Source: Podospora bellae-mahoneyi
Lineage: Eukaryota > Ascomycota > Sordariomycetes > Sordariales > Podosporaceae
Length of the DNA stretch: 64,000 bases
Assembly: GCF_035222275.1 (NCBI RefSeq)
Contig: NC_085883.1
Location: 3,410,001-3,474,000 of the forward strand
Direction of reading: 5' to 3'
The notes beneath the pieces were generated by a model. The model made no database searches and was not told the origin of the DNA. It saw only the letters and a list, made by a program, of their open reading frames with translations. This document shows positions 21,640 through 32,700 of the stretch, one piece after another. Every line of letters begins with the position of its first letter. The stretch's first letter is position 1. The position numbers were made by a program, and so were the translations under genes.

Positions 21640-22827
21640 TCATTCGATTGTAATGCGCTCATACCCTTGACCTCGAGATCTCTCTCGTGAGTTACCAGTC
21701 TCGACGGGAGCAGCACCCTTCCCCCGTCTCAGAAACCTCAGTACGCGAGATGCTTCTTCATCCGTCCTTGGGTCGGTCCACATGCGGCGTTTGCGACTCT
21801 TGCTTCTATCGGTGGGTGCTTCCTGCATAACCCCGAAAATCTCATCCGCAGCGATTGTCTTTCCATTTACCTTACTTTTCTGTTCCGTAGTTTTTGAGGC
21901 ACCGACCACTGTGTCCTGATCAGAGTCATACTCCGGCCGGTTGCTGTTGTCAAACATATCTTCTAGGTTCTTCCCGCTAGGTTTATGTCGAGATGGCAGC
22001 GGTGTCGGCATCGACTCTTCAGCCATGGCTTCGAGGTCACTGGCAGGCATCACGCGCGGCTGGTCTTGTCTCTCAGCTCCACCACCAATCCGGAGCGCAG
22101 ACACCGTTTGAACCATCTTATCCACCAAATTCTTCATGTTCATCGCCCGCAGCGTCTTCCCCTCCCCCTCCCCAGCCCACCCCCGTTTTTCCATCCCCAT
22201 ATCCCTCCCCTTCACCGTCCCCGTCGACCCCACAGATGAACTCCTCCCCCTCCCCGTAGAGTCAAAGCTCCTCACACTCCCCGCCGGACTCACCCCCCTC
22301 CCCCGTCTACTTCTGCTCCTCCTCCTCCCCTCCCTCTCCTCCTCCCTACTCCTCCACCCATATCGACTCCTCCTCACAGTCCTGACCCCCGCAAACTCCA
22401 TATTCTCCTCACATCCTCCACTGATACAAGCATCACACAGCCGTGAGGAAATAAACGCCTCCCTTTCATACGTCACTTGGTGACCAGCAGGACACAGCCC
22501 GCCCATGTCGAGCACATCGCCGGGGTTGAAGCTTCCGGAGTGGAGGTAGTCGTCGCAGAACTTGTAGGCGGCGCAGTGCTGGCTGTAGACGATGCTGTGG
22601 GAGCTTTTGGACAGGTGGGCTTTCAGAGGGTTGGTGGTGGGGCGGCGGGTGAAGGTGTAGTTGAAGTCGGGGGGGTGGATGTTGAATTGGAGGTAGAAGG
22701 AGGTTGAAGGGGCGTGGAAGATGCAGGGGCACCTGGGGAGGAAGTCAGCGGGCGATGGGGAGGAGAAGGAGAGTGAGTGGGGGGGGTGGCATCCATACCA
22801 AAAGTCGTAGATGGTTCCTTGACACAT
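21640..22827 (-). CDS. Hypothetical Cys-containing, basic/Ser-rich fungal protein
   Basis: Intronless reading of 395 residues. The preferred start (MCQGTIYDFWYGC) is a form often seen in ascomycete proteins with a short N-terminal Cys/His cluster. Cysteines follow in PRCPCIFH, CAAYKFCDDYL, GGLCPAGH and RLCDACISGGC, which could bind zinc. The central part (about 185-250) is very rich in Arg, Ser, Glu and Gly, and the C-terminal part is polar and probably disordered, with a final basic block (SKSRKRRMW). No enzyme domain is visible. Nuclear or cytosolic location is a guess. The length of the open frame and its ordered Cys pattern support it as real. Confidence 0.6.
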   Translation of the reverse strand: MCQGTIYDFWYGCHPPHSLSFSSPSPADFLPRCPCIFHAPSTSFYLQFNIHPPDFNYTFTRRPTTNPLKAHLSKSSHSIVYSQHCAAYKFCDDYLHSGSFNPGDVLDMGGLCPAGHQVTYEREAFISSRLCDACISGGCEENMEFAGVRTVRRSRYGWRSREEEREGRRRSRSRRGRGVSPAGSVRSFDSTGRGRSSSVGSTGTVKGRDMGMEKRGWAGEGEGKTLRAMNMKNLVDKMVQTVSALRIGGGAERQDQPRVMPASDLEAMAEESMPTPLPSRHKPSGKNLEDMFDNSNRPEYDSDQDTVVGASKTTEQKSKVNGKTIAADEIFGVMQEAPTDRSKSRKRRMWTDPRTDEEASRVLRFLRRGKGAAPVETGNSRERSRGQGYERITIE

Positions 22828-23843
22828 CTTGAGGGTAGTTGTGATGAGTGGGTGATGGACGTCTCTAAGGAAATGGGAGTCGCTCGTGATGTGAATGGAA
22901 GGGTCGAAAAGGGTAGAGGATACCGGCCACAACGTGAAGAGGTCGAGTGCAACTCGAATGTTGAAGGTCTAGAAGGTAAAGTGCCTGATTTTTGCGCTCG
23001 TAAAGCATCAATGTTGGGACTGAGGATGTTGTTGAAGCTGTGAGATCCATCTGAGCGGCTTCAGGATGTGCGTAGAAGAAAAAAAGTCGCGGAAAGTCGC
23101 CATTCAAGTAAGATGTTGAGATTGTTGGTCGAAAGTTGCTGTTGACCAGAAGTGCGAGCGGTAGGCTTTTCGCGTCGTTCGATTCCAGTCGCCAAAGCAT
23201 TTGCGACGAAGGCACTCGACGCTCTGCAGCTCAATGCCTGACGCGAAGAACAACTTGAGCAACTGATTCCAATGTCGCTAGGCCAAGTGACGCGGAGTCT
23301 CTCCTGCGTAGGTCATCAGGGCAACGTGCGCGTCACAGGTGAATTCACTGTTTTCGCCTGGTTCTGACGAATAAGGCAGCAATGGGATTAATTGCGGCTT
23401 TGCAATGCGACTTGAGTACTGCTTGTCCAAGAAGTGAGAACTCTGTCTTGATTTCTCTTGGATGCGGGTCTGTGATATCTGAATTTGATGGTATGCTTTC
23501 AAATTGCGTTTGAGTTCACAGCCCTATGGGAATATGGCTGGCATGGGAGGCGTGGGAGGCTTTTGTAGAACGCCATGTTGTCAAGCCCTCGTAATCTTTT
23601 CCTGGACTCTAGTACGGTGTTCATGGTTTGATCAATACCTATCCACAAACCTCAGCAACGCAGTCAGTCACACGATGATTCACCTGCTGTTCAAACAAGA
23701 TGCGGACAGTCTTGGTTATACACACACACAATACGCTTTCACGATAGCAGTACGGAGCTGGAAACTTTACTTCATCATATCATTATTGATTGTCTGATAA
23801 AAGCTAAGCGAAATGCAGTACCCATGTGCCCAAACTCAACCCT
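22828..23843. other. Intergenic, no gene seen
   Basis: About 1 kb that includes the promoter of the minus-strand hypothetical gene and the 3' side of the TauD gene. No domain-bearing reading. Confidence 0.4.
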
Positions 23844-25151
23844 CTACTTCCTGAGAGCCTCCCTCCTGCTAGTGCTCTGAGGGTCGTAGTAAGGCTTCTC
23901 ACCCAGACTGACAGCTCTGCTCCCCTTGCGCTCGCCCAGCCCGTCCTCAAAAATATAATCGGGGGTGGCCGCGTGGTAAACGCTCCTGTTGTCCCAAATA
24001 GCAACATCATTCACATCCTTCCACTTGAAGCGGACTTGCAAATCATGGTTTTCGACAATGAGCTGGACGAACCAGTCAAGGAAGTGCTTGCTCTCCTCAT
24101 CAGAGAGGCCATGGATGCGCTTGACGTGGTGTCCGACAGCAAACACTGACTTCCAGCCGGTGACTGGGTTGGTGCGGATCACGGGGTGGATGGCCTCGAG
24201 GACATCGCCGACATTTTCGGGGGCGCCACGCTCGCCGGAGTAGATGCTGAAGCCGTTTCGCTTGGCGGCATCGGTGAAGAGTGGCTGGGCATAGTAGGCT
24301 GTGAGGGTATCGAGGAAGCCGCGGAGCTTGGGGGAGATTCTGTCGTAGAGCTCATAGCCAGAGGCCCAGAGGGTGTCTGTATTCATCCAGTCAGCGATAT
24401 CTTTTGTGGCATCTATGCAGTCCAGAGGTTTGCTTACCACCACCGGTCTTGGGCAGCTGTGTCAGCTTGAGAAGAGCATAATCGCTGGGAATAGGCTCGA
24501 AGGTGATATCAGAGTGCCATTGGCCCTTTCCGGACTGACGATGTTTGCCACCGTTCCATGCGCTGGCGAAGCGATCGGCGTAGAGCTTCTTGGCTTGCTC
24601 TGAGGAGATGACGCTGATCTCGTCGTCCTTGCCACCATGCTCACGGGCGGCGTTGCTGATGGGATGGATGTGAAGACCGGAAGTCTCTGGCTTTCCAGAA
24701 AGCTGGCCGAGACGCTGGACCAACTCCTTTTGAAGATCGTCAGTCAAGCCCTCCTGTTTCCGAAAGAAGACAACACCACGTTGAGAGACTAATCTTGGTC
24801 AGCAACATGTTTTTCCATCGGAATCTCATGGATACGGTACTCACTGGTAATGGCAAGATCACGAAGCAGCTCATCCGAGTTTGGAGCACGGAGGAGCTTG
24901 ACGAGGTCGACGTTGGAATATTCCCTTCCGATCACAGGGGTAACATCGAAGGAGTCAAAGACCTCAAGGGCGCCACTGAGCTTCAAAGGCTCCTTGTGGT
25001 TCGTATAGAGCTCTGGGAGTTCTTCCTCTTGAACTTGGACACCCTTGTCCTCGACAACCTCTGGCACTTGCTCCTTATTCTGGACTGGAATGACCTTCTC
25101 CTTGATCTCGTCCACAGTTTGTTGGACTGTATCGACTGCCGAGGGAGACAT
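23844..25151 (-). CDS. TauD/TfdA-family Fe(II)/2-oxoglutarate dioxygenase
   Basis: Three exons: 25151-24845, 24788-24438 and 24376-23844; 396 residues, the usual length for fungal sulfonate/taurine dioxygenase-like proteins. The HxD iron motif is QWHSDITF (His about 194, Asp about 196); the distal iron histidine is in SVYHAATPDY, and the 2-oxoglutarate-binding arginine follows within GERKGSRAV. The enzyme family hydroxylates small substrates (taurine and other sulfonates, or related acids), releasing CO2 and succinate; the exact substrate is not determined by these motifs. The first about 60 residues are acidic and Val/Glu-rich, probably disordered. The start at MSPSAVDTVQQ is the first ATG of the frame. 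A sulfur-scavenging role is the most likely, by family. Confidence 0.9.
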
Positions 25152-28100
25152 GATGAAGTGCGAGGTGCGTGGAGATTGATCAAGTTGAAACTTTATGAGG
25201 TGAATCTTTGGGTTTGTTGGTGGATGGCAATCAGACGGATTAACTGCTGTCTTTATAGACGGACAGCATCCCATGGCCTCGAATACATCAAAATGGCGTC
25301 AAAGAGACTCCTCTTCACGAGTCATCTTTATCTCCGAGATGGCACACTCGCAAAGCACGCCAGCCTGCGATATCACTCTGAAGATGTCTTTCTATCTGAC
25401 ACGGACCAATCGCATGTTGAGAAGGGCATCACCCACCACTTCCTGACTGTATGCCTGGCTCTTAGTGGTCAAGCTCCCCAAAAATGCATGGTGTAAGAAG
25501 CTTGCTCTCTGACGTGCGGCGGAGTATGCTGGCACGGCGGCGACATGGTAATCGTGTGCGAATTTCCGTGCTGCTGGGACTGTACTGCGTATACTCCGTA
25601 GCATCAAGGCGTGCTCCCCCCCCTCCCCCCCGTCCGTCTACCTTATATCTGCAGCATTGTTAGGGTTTGCCGCGGTGCCAATTGGCTGAACGTTGACTTT
25701 GGAGGTGTTGCGCAATGCTTGGGAATGATGGCGTCGTCCGGGCATGCTGCCAAGGCTGTTAACTCCGTCGCCTTCCCCAACTGCCGGAGTCGTTTTGTTG
25801 AACCAAGATGGCAACAGGCGGGCCGTGGTCGGTCCCGACTACGCGGGCGGCATGTTTTCAGTACTCGGCGGGCGAGTCTGGTCGATTACGGCAACGACGA
25901 CGGGGCGCAGAGGCTCGAATCTCCCGCTCGGCAATAAAGGCTTTTGAGACGCCATCGAAAGACTTTGTTGCCAGCCATGTTCAGCCGTCTTGTAAGAGGG
26001 CGAGATAGGTCGCGGGTCTGGCGGATGGGAATGCTTGAAAGTCCAATGCTGGACCATAATCTCAGCGTCAGTCCATTAGAGTGGAAAGTCGGTGGTCTGC
26101 AGCTTGAGACTTACCAGCAATCATCAAGACTGACTTCACAGAAACATAAAGTTGGCCCTTCACCTCTCGCGATTGAGAAAACAGCTTGTTGGAATTGCTG
26201 CCTGGCTCTTGTCAACTGAGGAATGAACACCCCACCTATTCTGCCTTTTCATCAGCCTGACAGCCATTCAGCCCGACACTCTCTGATCTAGGTAGGTATT
26301 TCCAATGTCCCCAAGACGGAGCGATCGGCAGTATGCACTCGATAAATGAATTGATCTCTGACAGCTGCGCCATCCCCCACAGCTGCATCTTCCCCACCGA
26401 GCCCCCCTCGAACACTGCTGGCTCGTCCCGCTCCACCACCACGCAGTGATGCCAAGGATCATCACACAAACAACGCGGCATCAGTCCTCGCCAACCGATA
26501 AGTACCGTCATGGTCATTCTCCCACGTAAGATTTACAAACCTTAAAAGATCACCTGGTTCTTCTAGATTGGTTTATCCCAGACTGGCAACAGACCGTGTA
26601 GATCAAAAATCACCATATTTTTAGCACAGACATCTCCTGATCTTCATCAACAACCGCCCACGCTGCAAAGCGTCGTGTAACTTACAGAAACGGGCCACGA
26701 GAGGCAACTGCTCACGCGAGACATTCCTCGTCCAAGCCCGCCGCAACGAGGTCTCGGGTCTCCTGACCATCAAGACCATCAACTACCCCCGTTTCAACGA
26801 CATTGATATGTACACTGCAGCGATCCTAGACCAAGTGTCAAAGTTGCAGCAAATGTCACGCTCCTTTGCCGGCGGCGCCTTAGATCCACTTGCCATGTCC
26901 CTTTTCTGACCGTCTCGTCGCAATGAAACAAAGCACTGAGCCTCATCACCGCTCCCGTGGACGCGTACAAGACGGGCCTGGAAAACGGTTTGGGGTTTGT
27001 CGGTAATAAAACGGCCACACTGCGCTTCGACTTGCCTCGTCGGCTCCAGCTCCCCCTCGCTATATGCGCCGCAATTGGCGGGCTCGGGCCGCCAACGTCA
27101 ACCTCTGGTGGATTCCAGGAAACAAGCCGAAAGCAACTCTCCTGTTGGCGCTGCCTCTTTTTGGCTGGTGTTATCAGAAGTGCTGGACGCTAAACAGTCG
27201 GCTGGCACCTCCTCAAACACCCAGATCTTCACCAAAGTCACCGGCCAATATTCCACCCTGCTCCTATTCATCTCTTGCTCCTTTTCCCAAGAGGCGACCG
27301 ATTGCCAGCAGATTTGATTTGTTGATGGTTGATGTCGGTGACAGACTGGGAACCCATGATGGTTGGCCCACGGACATTTGCTGCCGGCAACCAACCCCCG
27401 GTCGATTCTGCAACCTCACGGGGATTTTCTGTTTCACATTACAAAATTCCCCCACGAACAAGCAATTCTGCCGAGGAAAATCCAGATACGTTTTGAGCTT
27501 GATGCTGTTTGGCAGTCGCGGCAGTCTTGGACTCTCCAATTTGCCCGTCACCAGAGGACTGTCTTGGCGCGTCATCCCACGACCTCTCGCCGTAAGGTCT
27601 GACAGCTCCGAGCAGATGTCGGATGAACAGGCAACGATTTGAGATAAACAGGTCTAGCCACGGCCAAGTTTCTCAAGTTTTTGGCCCCGAAATGAGTGGT
27701 GGCTGGCTAAATATTCAGGCCTGTTGTTAATCGTAGTTGATGAAGCTCGTCGCTGCGGCAAGACGCCTCATCCCTTGGCCAGCGAGGTTCCCCAGACTTG
27801 GCCTGAGCGCCAAGGGGCTAGAACCCCAAACACGCTGGCAGGGTTCCTCGTCACTGCACCTCGACCCCTTTTCTTGGCGCAAAAGGTTGTCATCCGAATG
27901 CCCCCCACATGTGTTCCGTGAGGCCCCTTTACCTGTCGGTTGGTAAAACAATCATGAAGCTTCTTTGTCCCTCGACAACCGGTGATAAACGAGGCAGCAG
28001 CAACAGGGGCTACCTTGTGATCCAGCTCTGCTCCGTCTGCCGCCCTGGCCCTGCTCCACCGACGAAGGAGCACCCGGACCGACTGCCACCACCTTTAAGA

Positions 28101-28172
28101 CAAGGATCTTATCATTTTTCACATCGGGGCCAAGGCTCAAACACTGGAGGTTGCGACTGCAGAATGATCGGC
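25152..28172. other. Three-kilobase gene-poor stretch
   Basis: Between the TauD gene and the inverted repeat upstream of carbonic anhydrase I see no intact gene. It contains a C-rich homopolymer patch near 25615-25630 and a possible coding remnant at 26690-27120. Other readings are short, overlap on both strands and carry no domain. Confidence 0.45.
26690..27120 (+). pseudogene. Possible remnant of an unidentified protein-coding gene
   Basis: Two protein-like stretches lie on the plus strand. The first reads NCSRETFLVQARRNEVSG and LLTIKTINYPRFNDIDMYT at about 26706-26835, with a cleanly codon-like composition. The second, VDAYKTGLENGLGFVGNKTA, starts near 26959. Between and around them the frame is interrupted and no start or splice pattern joins them. 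I do not recognise the family. This may be a decayed host gene, or chance. Confidence 0.3.
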
Positions 28173-28288
28173 CCCTTTAACCGCATATAACGCCAACCAC
28201 TTGGCAGCTACCTCGACAGAGGCAGTGAAGAAACAGAATGTCACAGCAGGTTGTCTGCCCAGAGTTGGCGTTATATGCGGTTAAAGGG
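28173..28288. repeat. Perfect 25-bp inverted repeat with 66-bp spacer
   Basis: The left arm 28173-28197 begins CCCTTTAACCGCATATAACG and the right arm 28264-28288 is its exact reverse complement; both outer and inner flanking bases differ. The unit lies about 340-450 bases upstream of the carbonic anhydrase start. It could be a miniature transposon or foldback relic, or a structured regulatory site. No target-site duplication is obvious. Confidence 0.8.
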
Positions 28289-28625
28289 TCTACTACCCGC
28301 CGAGACCCCGTAACCTGGTCCCAAGAGCGAAAAATACAAAGATCCACCCCTTCCCGCCTGGAAGCGTGGCTTGTCATCGTACGATCTACTATTCTCTTTT
28401 CCTGTCTTGTACATTTCCTGTTTTTCTTGTTTTTTTCTGGTTCCGCTATCGAGGTCTGCGACCCTGTTTTCTTCTCTTCACTTCTGTTGTGTAATACTTT
28501 TATACATTGTTATCCACTTTGTGTGTACCTTCTCTAGTCTTATATTCCCTTTCTGTCCTCCTCGACCTGTCTCTTCTCTCTTCACTTTTTCCTGTGTGTC
28601 TCTCTGCCCTCACATATAATCCAAC

Positions 28626-29727
28626 ATGGGCAAGCTTTCTCAAATCCTCTTCCTTACGGCCTCGGCGGGGCGGGTCTTCGCCTCTTGCGCCTATGGAACA
28701 CACCTGATGCCCAGAGCGGAGGAGGGTGAAGCTGTTCCAGTGGCTACCTTTGGGTATACTGGCATCACCGTAAGACACTCACATTTTGGAGGCGAGGAAC
28801 CCGAGCTGACACACATATCAGGGCCCTCACAACTGGGCTGCCCTTGACAGCCCCGCGAACAATGTCTGCGCCACGGGCACCACACAATCGCCTATCGACA
28901 TGGTGGACAGCGTCTTTGAGTTGATCGATGCCTCAGCCCTCTCAATAGAAGTTAACGACATGCCAGAGGGTGCCGACTTTGAGAACCTCGGGTCTACAGT
29001 CGAGGTCATCACCCAGGGTGGCACACTCTCTTTCGACAACAAGACCTTTGAGCTGCAGCAATTCCACTTCCATCTTCCCAGCGAGCATCTGGACAACGGC
29101 ACAAGTCAAGCCAGTAAGTTTTTTTTTTTTTTTTTTCCCCTTCTTTGTACCGCGCAACACCCATGTAACCGTTGCTGACATGACGCGATAGTGGAAATGC
29201 ACATGGTCTGGCAATCCGCCGAGGGAGAGATCGCCGTCATTGGCGCCTACATCAACATCGCTACCGGGGCGGTCGCCTCGGCCTCGGTCAAGCGGGGCCT
29301 CAACACCCGCAGCCGCCTCTTCCAGAGACAAGCCGAAGCCAACGGGACTGCCCCCGTCGCCGGCACCGATACCCCTACCGTCCTCCTCGAGACCATCTTC
29401 AGCGTCGTCGACCAGATCTCCACCCCCGGCACCAAGGTCAAGACTCCCCCTCTCGTCATGTCCGAGGTGGTTGACCTCCTCAAGGCCGGCCAGTTCCAGG
29501 CTTACAGCGGATCCCTCACCACCCCTCCGTGCAGCGAGGGCGTCAACTGGAGGGTGTCCACCTCCAAGCTGAGCATCTCGCCTTCCTCCTTCATCAAGGC
29601 TCGGGACGTCATCGGGTTCAACTCGCGCTTCCCTCAGAACACGCCCGGCCAGCCGAACATCCTCATGATCTCTGCTTTGGGGGCCGCCGCCGCCGCGGTC
29701 TCGGCTGTTGGTGCGGGTGCTGCTTAA
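28626..29727 (+). CDS. Secreted alpha-type carbonic anhydrase
   Basis: Three exons: 28626-28769, 28822-29113 and 29192-29727; 323 residues. Residues 1-20 are a signal peptide. The alpha-class fold is marked by GPHNWAALD, QSPIDM, the zinc ligands in QFHFHLPSEH (His about 130 and 132) and EMHMVW (His about 149), and the substrate-pocket stretch SGSLTTPPCSEGVNW. All three zinc histidines are present, so it should interconvert CO2 and bicarbonate outside the cell or at the wall. The C-terminus (ILMISALGAAAAAVSAVGAGAA) is hydrophobic and may be a weak GPI-attachment signal. The second intron starts with GTAAG followed by a run of 18 T. A 25-bp inverted repeat lies upstream. A role in pH or CO2 adaptation fits the family. 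Confidence 0.93.
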
Positions 29728-32700
29728 CGTTCATGACGGGTCACGATTTTGTTTTGGGTACAGGTTTTTGGGCGGTTTGGAGCGGCTATTGTTTTGCATC
29801 AAAGATGGGAGCACAGGGGTAGAGTGGAAAGGGTCGAAAATAGATAAGACGGTGTTATTTTTGGGAGTTTTCCTTTTTTTTTTTTTTTTCCATCATGCCG
29901 TCCCAAATGTGTTTTGGTGAAATGTGATGCTGTGTAACCTGTTTTGTTCTGTGTCAATCTTCCAGGAGAGTTCACTCCGTGCGGATCATGTGTCAAAATC
30001 TCCGACACATAACACACGGACTGCTTACCCGGCAGACAGCTTCTACACCGACAGCGGTTGTTACACGGTCGTCAAGAGAGAAGCAGCCACATGTCGAGCT
30101 TCCCCAGTCGATTACATGATGGGGCGCATGGCCCGCAATGCATGATCGTAACGTTTGGCAGCAGCAGCATGTGTACAAGACATTTTCGTTCTGTCGTGCC
30201 CATCTACTGGGAGAGCCATGTCATGACAAAGCTGTCAGGGTGGCAGTTGGACGCCACCACGAAAACCAAGTAACAAGGGTTGACAGGCACACCCGGCTCG
30301 GCGGGCTGGGCACCGAGCACTGCCGAATGGTGGGGCGCCGTTGCCCCGAGCCAAGATCTTGGGTCCGGTATTGCTTTCAAGCCACCCTCGACCAGCGTCC
30401 CGGATGGCAGCAAAGAAGTCTGGACCTGCTGGGAAGGTGACGCCGAGGACGAGAAATAAGTTGATAGGTAGGTATAACGAGACTCCGGTCAACGGTATAT
30501 GCAATATACTGAAAACACCGATATTAATCTGGGCGCATGAAGATATATCACGCAAGCAAGCAGCGTTGCTGCCCAAAAGTTGGCTCGCTTGCCAGCACAA
30601 TATGTACTCTTTCCTCACTGCGCGCCGTCCACCAGCCCCCTTCTTTCTCTGGTGGACCGGTCCTGCCTGTCGCATTCCCTACGAAATCCCCCCATCTCTA
30701 CGTGTCAATCATCCATTCCCCCGACTTTTTCCTCTTCCCAAAATCCCATGTCCGCCGCCCCCCCTTCCCCCTTCCCCCGCGCAACCCCGCAACCCCGCCG
30801 AACAAAAGCGGAGCACGGAGGGCGGAGCTTGCGGGGAGCCGCACTGCCGGACCCCACTAGGCGCTCCGCTTTCCACAGTCATCACCGCAACCCCGCCACG
30901 CTGGAAAAAGCCACGATCATCGCTGTTATCTTTTCAACGCCTTTACTTGTTTTCTTTTCCGTCTATGAAACGACCATGACCACGTATACCATGTCAAACT
31001 GTGGATAATATGCACATAACCAAGAGAGCAAACGATGGGAGTTGACGCAGTGAAACTGGGATCCGAACACGTCAAAAATCCCGAACACGTAAAAAATCCC
31101 GAACCGTAAAAGTCCCAACCCGTAAAAAATCCGAACTCGATTTTTTCGGGAACGTTTGTGGATGGATGTCTGCATGAGTTATCGCTGGTTGATTCAACTC
31201 CTTCGGTAAGTACATATCGCGGAGGCGGATGTCTCTTCCGTTGCGATGGGCTGACCCCGCCCGGCTGGTTGGCAAGGATGAAGGGCGGCCGTGAGATCGG
31301 GCTGGGATTTGTGACGATGGTCGAGGAGCATGAGACTGGATTTTCTTTGGGTCGGCTCCGGGAATGTCGGGATCGGGATGTGGGAGGTGAAGTTTGTATC
31401 AAAGGAAAGCCGAGCCGATGAGGGTGGGCCGGTGGTCGGGCCGGCCGTCGAACTCGGTGTGGTGGCTGGCGGGCCGCCGGTGCCCGCGGTGCGGCGTGGA
31501 AGAGGAAGAATCCTGACGCTGGGAAACTGGAACCGAAGATGGAAGAGGAAGCAAGAATCGTACGATGAAGGATTGGGATATGTGTGGTGGGTGGTTGCGG
31601 CCCGGACAGGCGTGAGTGTGGCGTAGACAGTCTCCAGTCACGCTCATCGAGTTTGAGAGAGAGACGTTCTGCAAAGACAATTTTTGAAGTATAAGGTTAC
31701 CTCAGTGAATATGTGAAAAAGAAGAATTGTTTTTGAGGATTTGTTGAACAAGAGATGTTTCTATTTGCTGAAGGAAAGTGCGGTACCTGACTTCCCTTGG
31801 GTAACTGACCCATCACGGCATCTAGAGGAAGTGCTACCCTAGAGCCCCTGAAGAATTTCCTTTCACCTTTTACCTAACTCATTACTTTGTGGGGTAAAAT
31901 GATATCCTTAAAAGTACCGCTAACAAGAAACGTGCTTGCTTGTTTATCTCTTATGTCACGGTAAATACCTAGGTCGGTTTCTTGTTTGTGGTTTCATGTT
32001 TGTATATTTCACATTCAAGTTCTTTCCTTTGTGCCATCGTACCTAACTGTTATCGATATCTTGAACTGTTGCTAAGAATCAGATAGGAGTTCCTGATAAC
32101 TCTTGGGTCACCAACCAGCCATGCCTTATGCACTCAAGCAGCCTGCCGCTGCCGCTATAATCGGGCCACTAAACTTTGGTTCTCGGACTCCTGTACACAG
32201 ACGCCAAGCAGTTTTGAGTTCTTTGTCAAGCCAAGAATGAGGAGTAAGGCTTGATCAGAGTTCCTAGGTCTCTATTTCTACCATCCGAAGGATCGAGTTT
32301 CAATGAAAGAGGTCCGGAAATGCACAGAAACTGGGAAGCAACGCCTCGGGCTTTGCCAAGAAGCCATTCCCAGAACAAGTATCCCGAGGCTCTCCGCCCA
32401 GGGACTAGACAAAAGCCGTGGATGAGACATACAGCTTTTTGAACAGTGTGCTCCGGGCCCTTAGCCGAGACAGGTCCCAAGAGAAGCGCCAAGGGCGCCA
32501 CACTTCTGACGGGTGTCACTGGACGGTAGTGGGTGCAGATCCAAGTATTTCATGATGTATGGGTGAAGAGGCGCTTTGTCTTATATATATGGGGAATGGA
32601 AATCCTGCCGAACATGGTGATAGGCCTGACTCACAACGACTTGACCCGGTGAGGCGGAAGCTCAGCTTTTCCATCATTCACAATCTCGGATGTCTGTACC

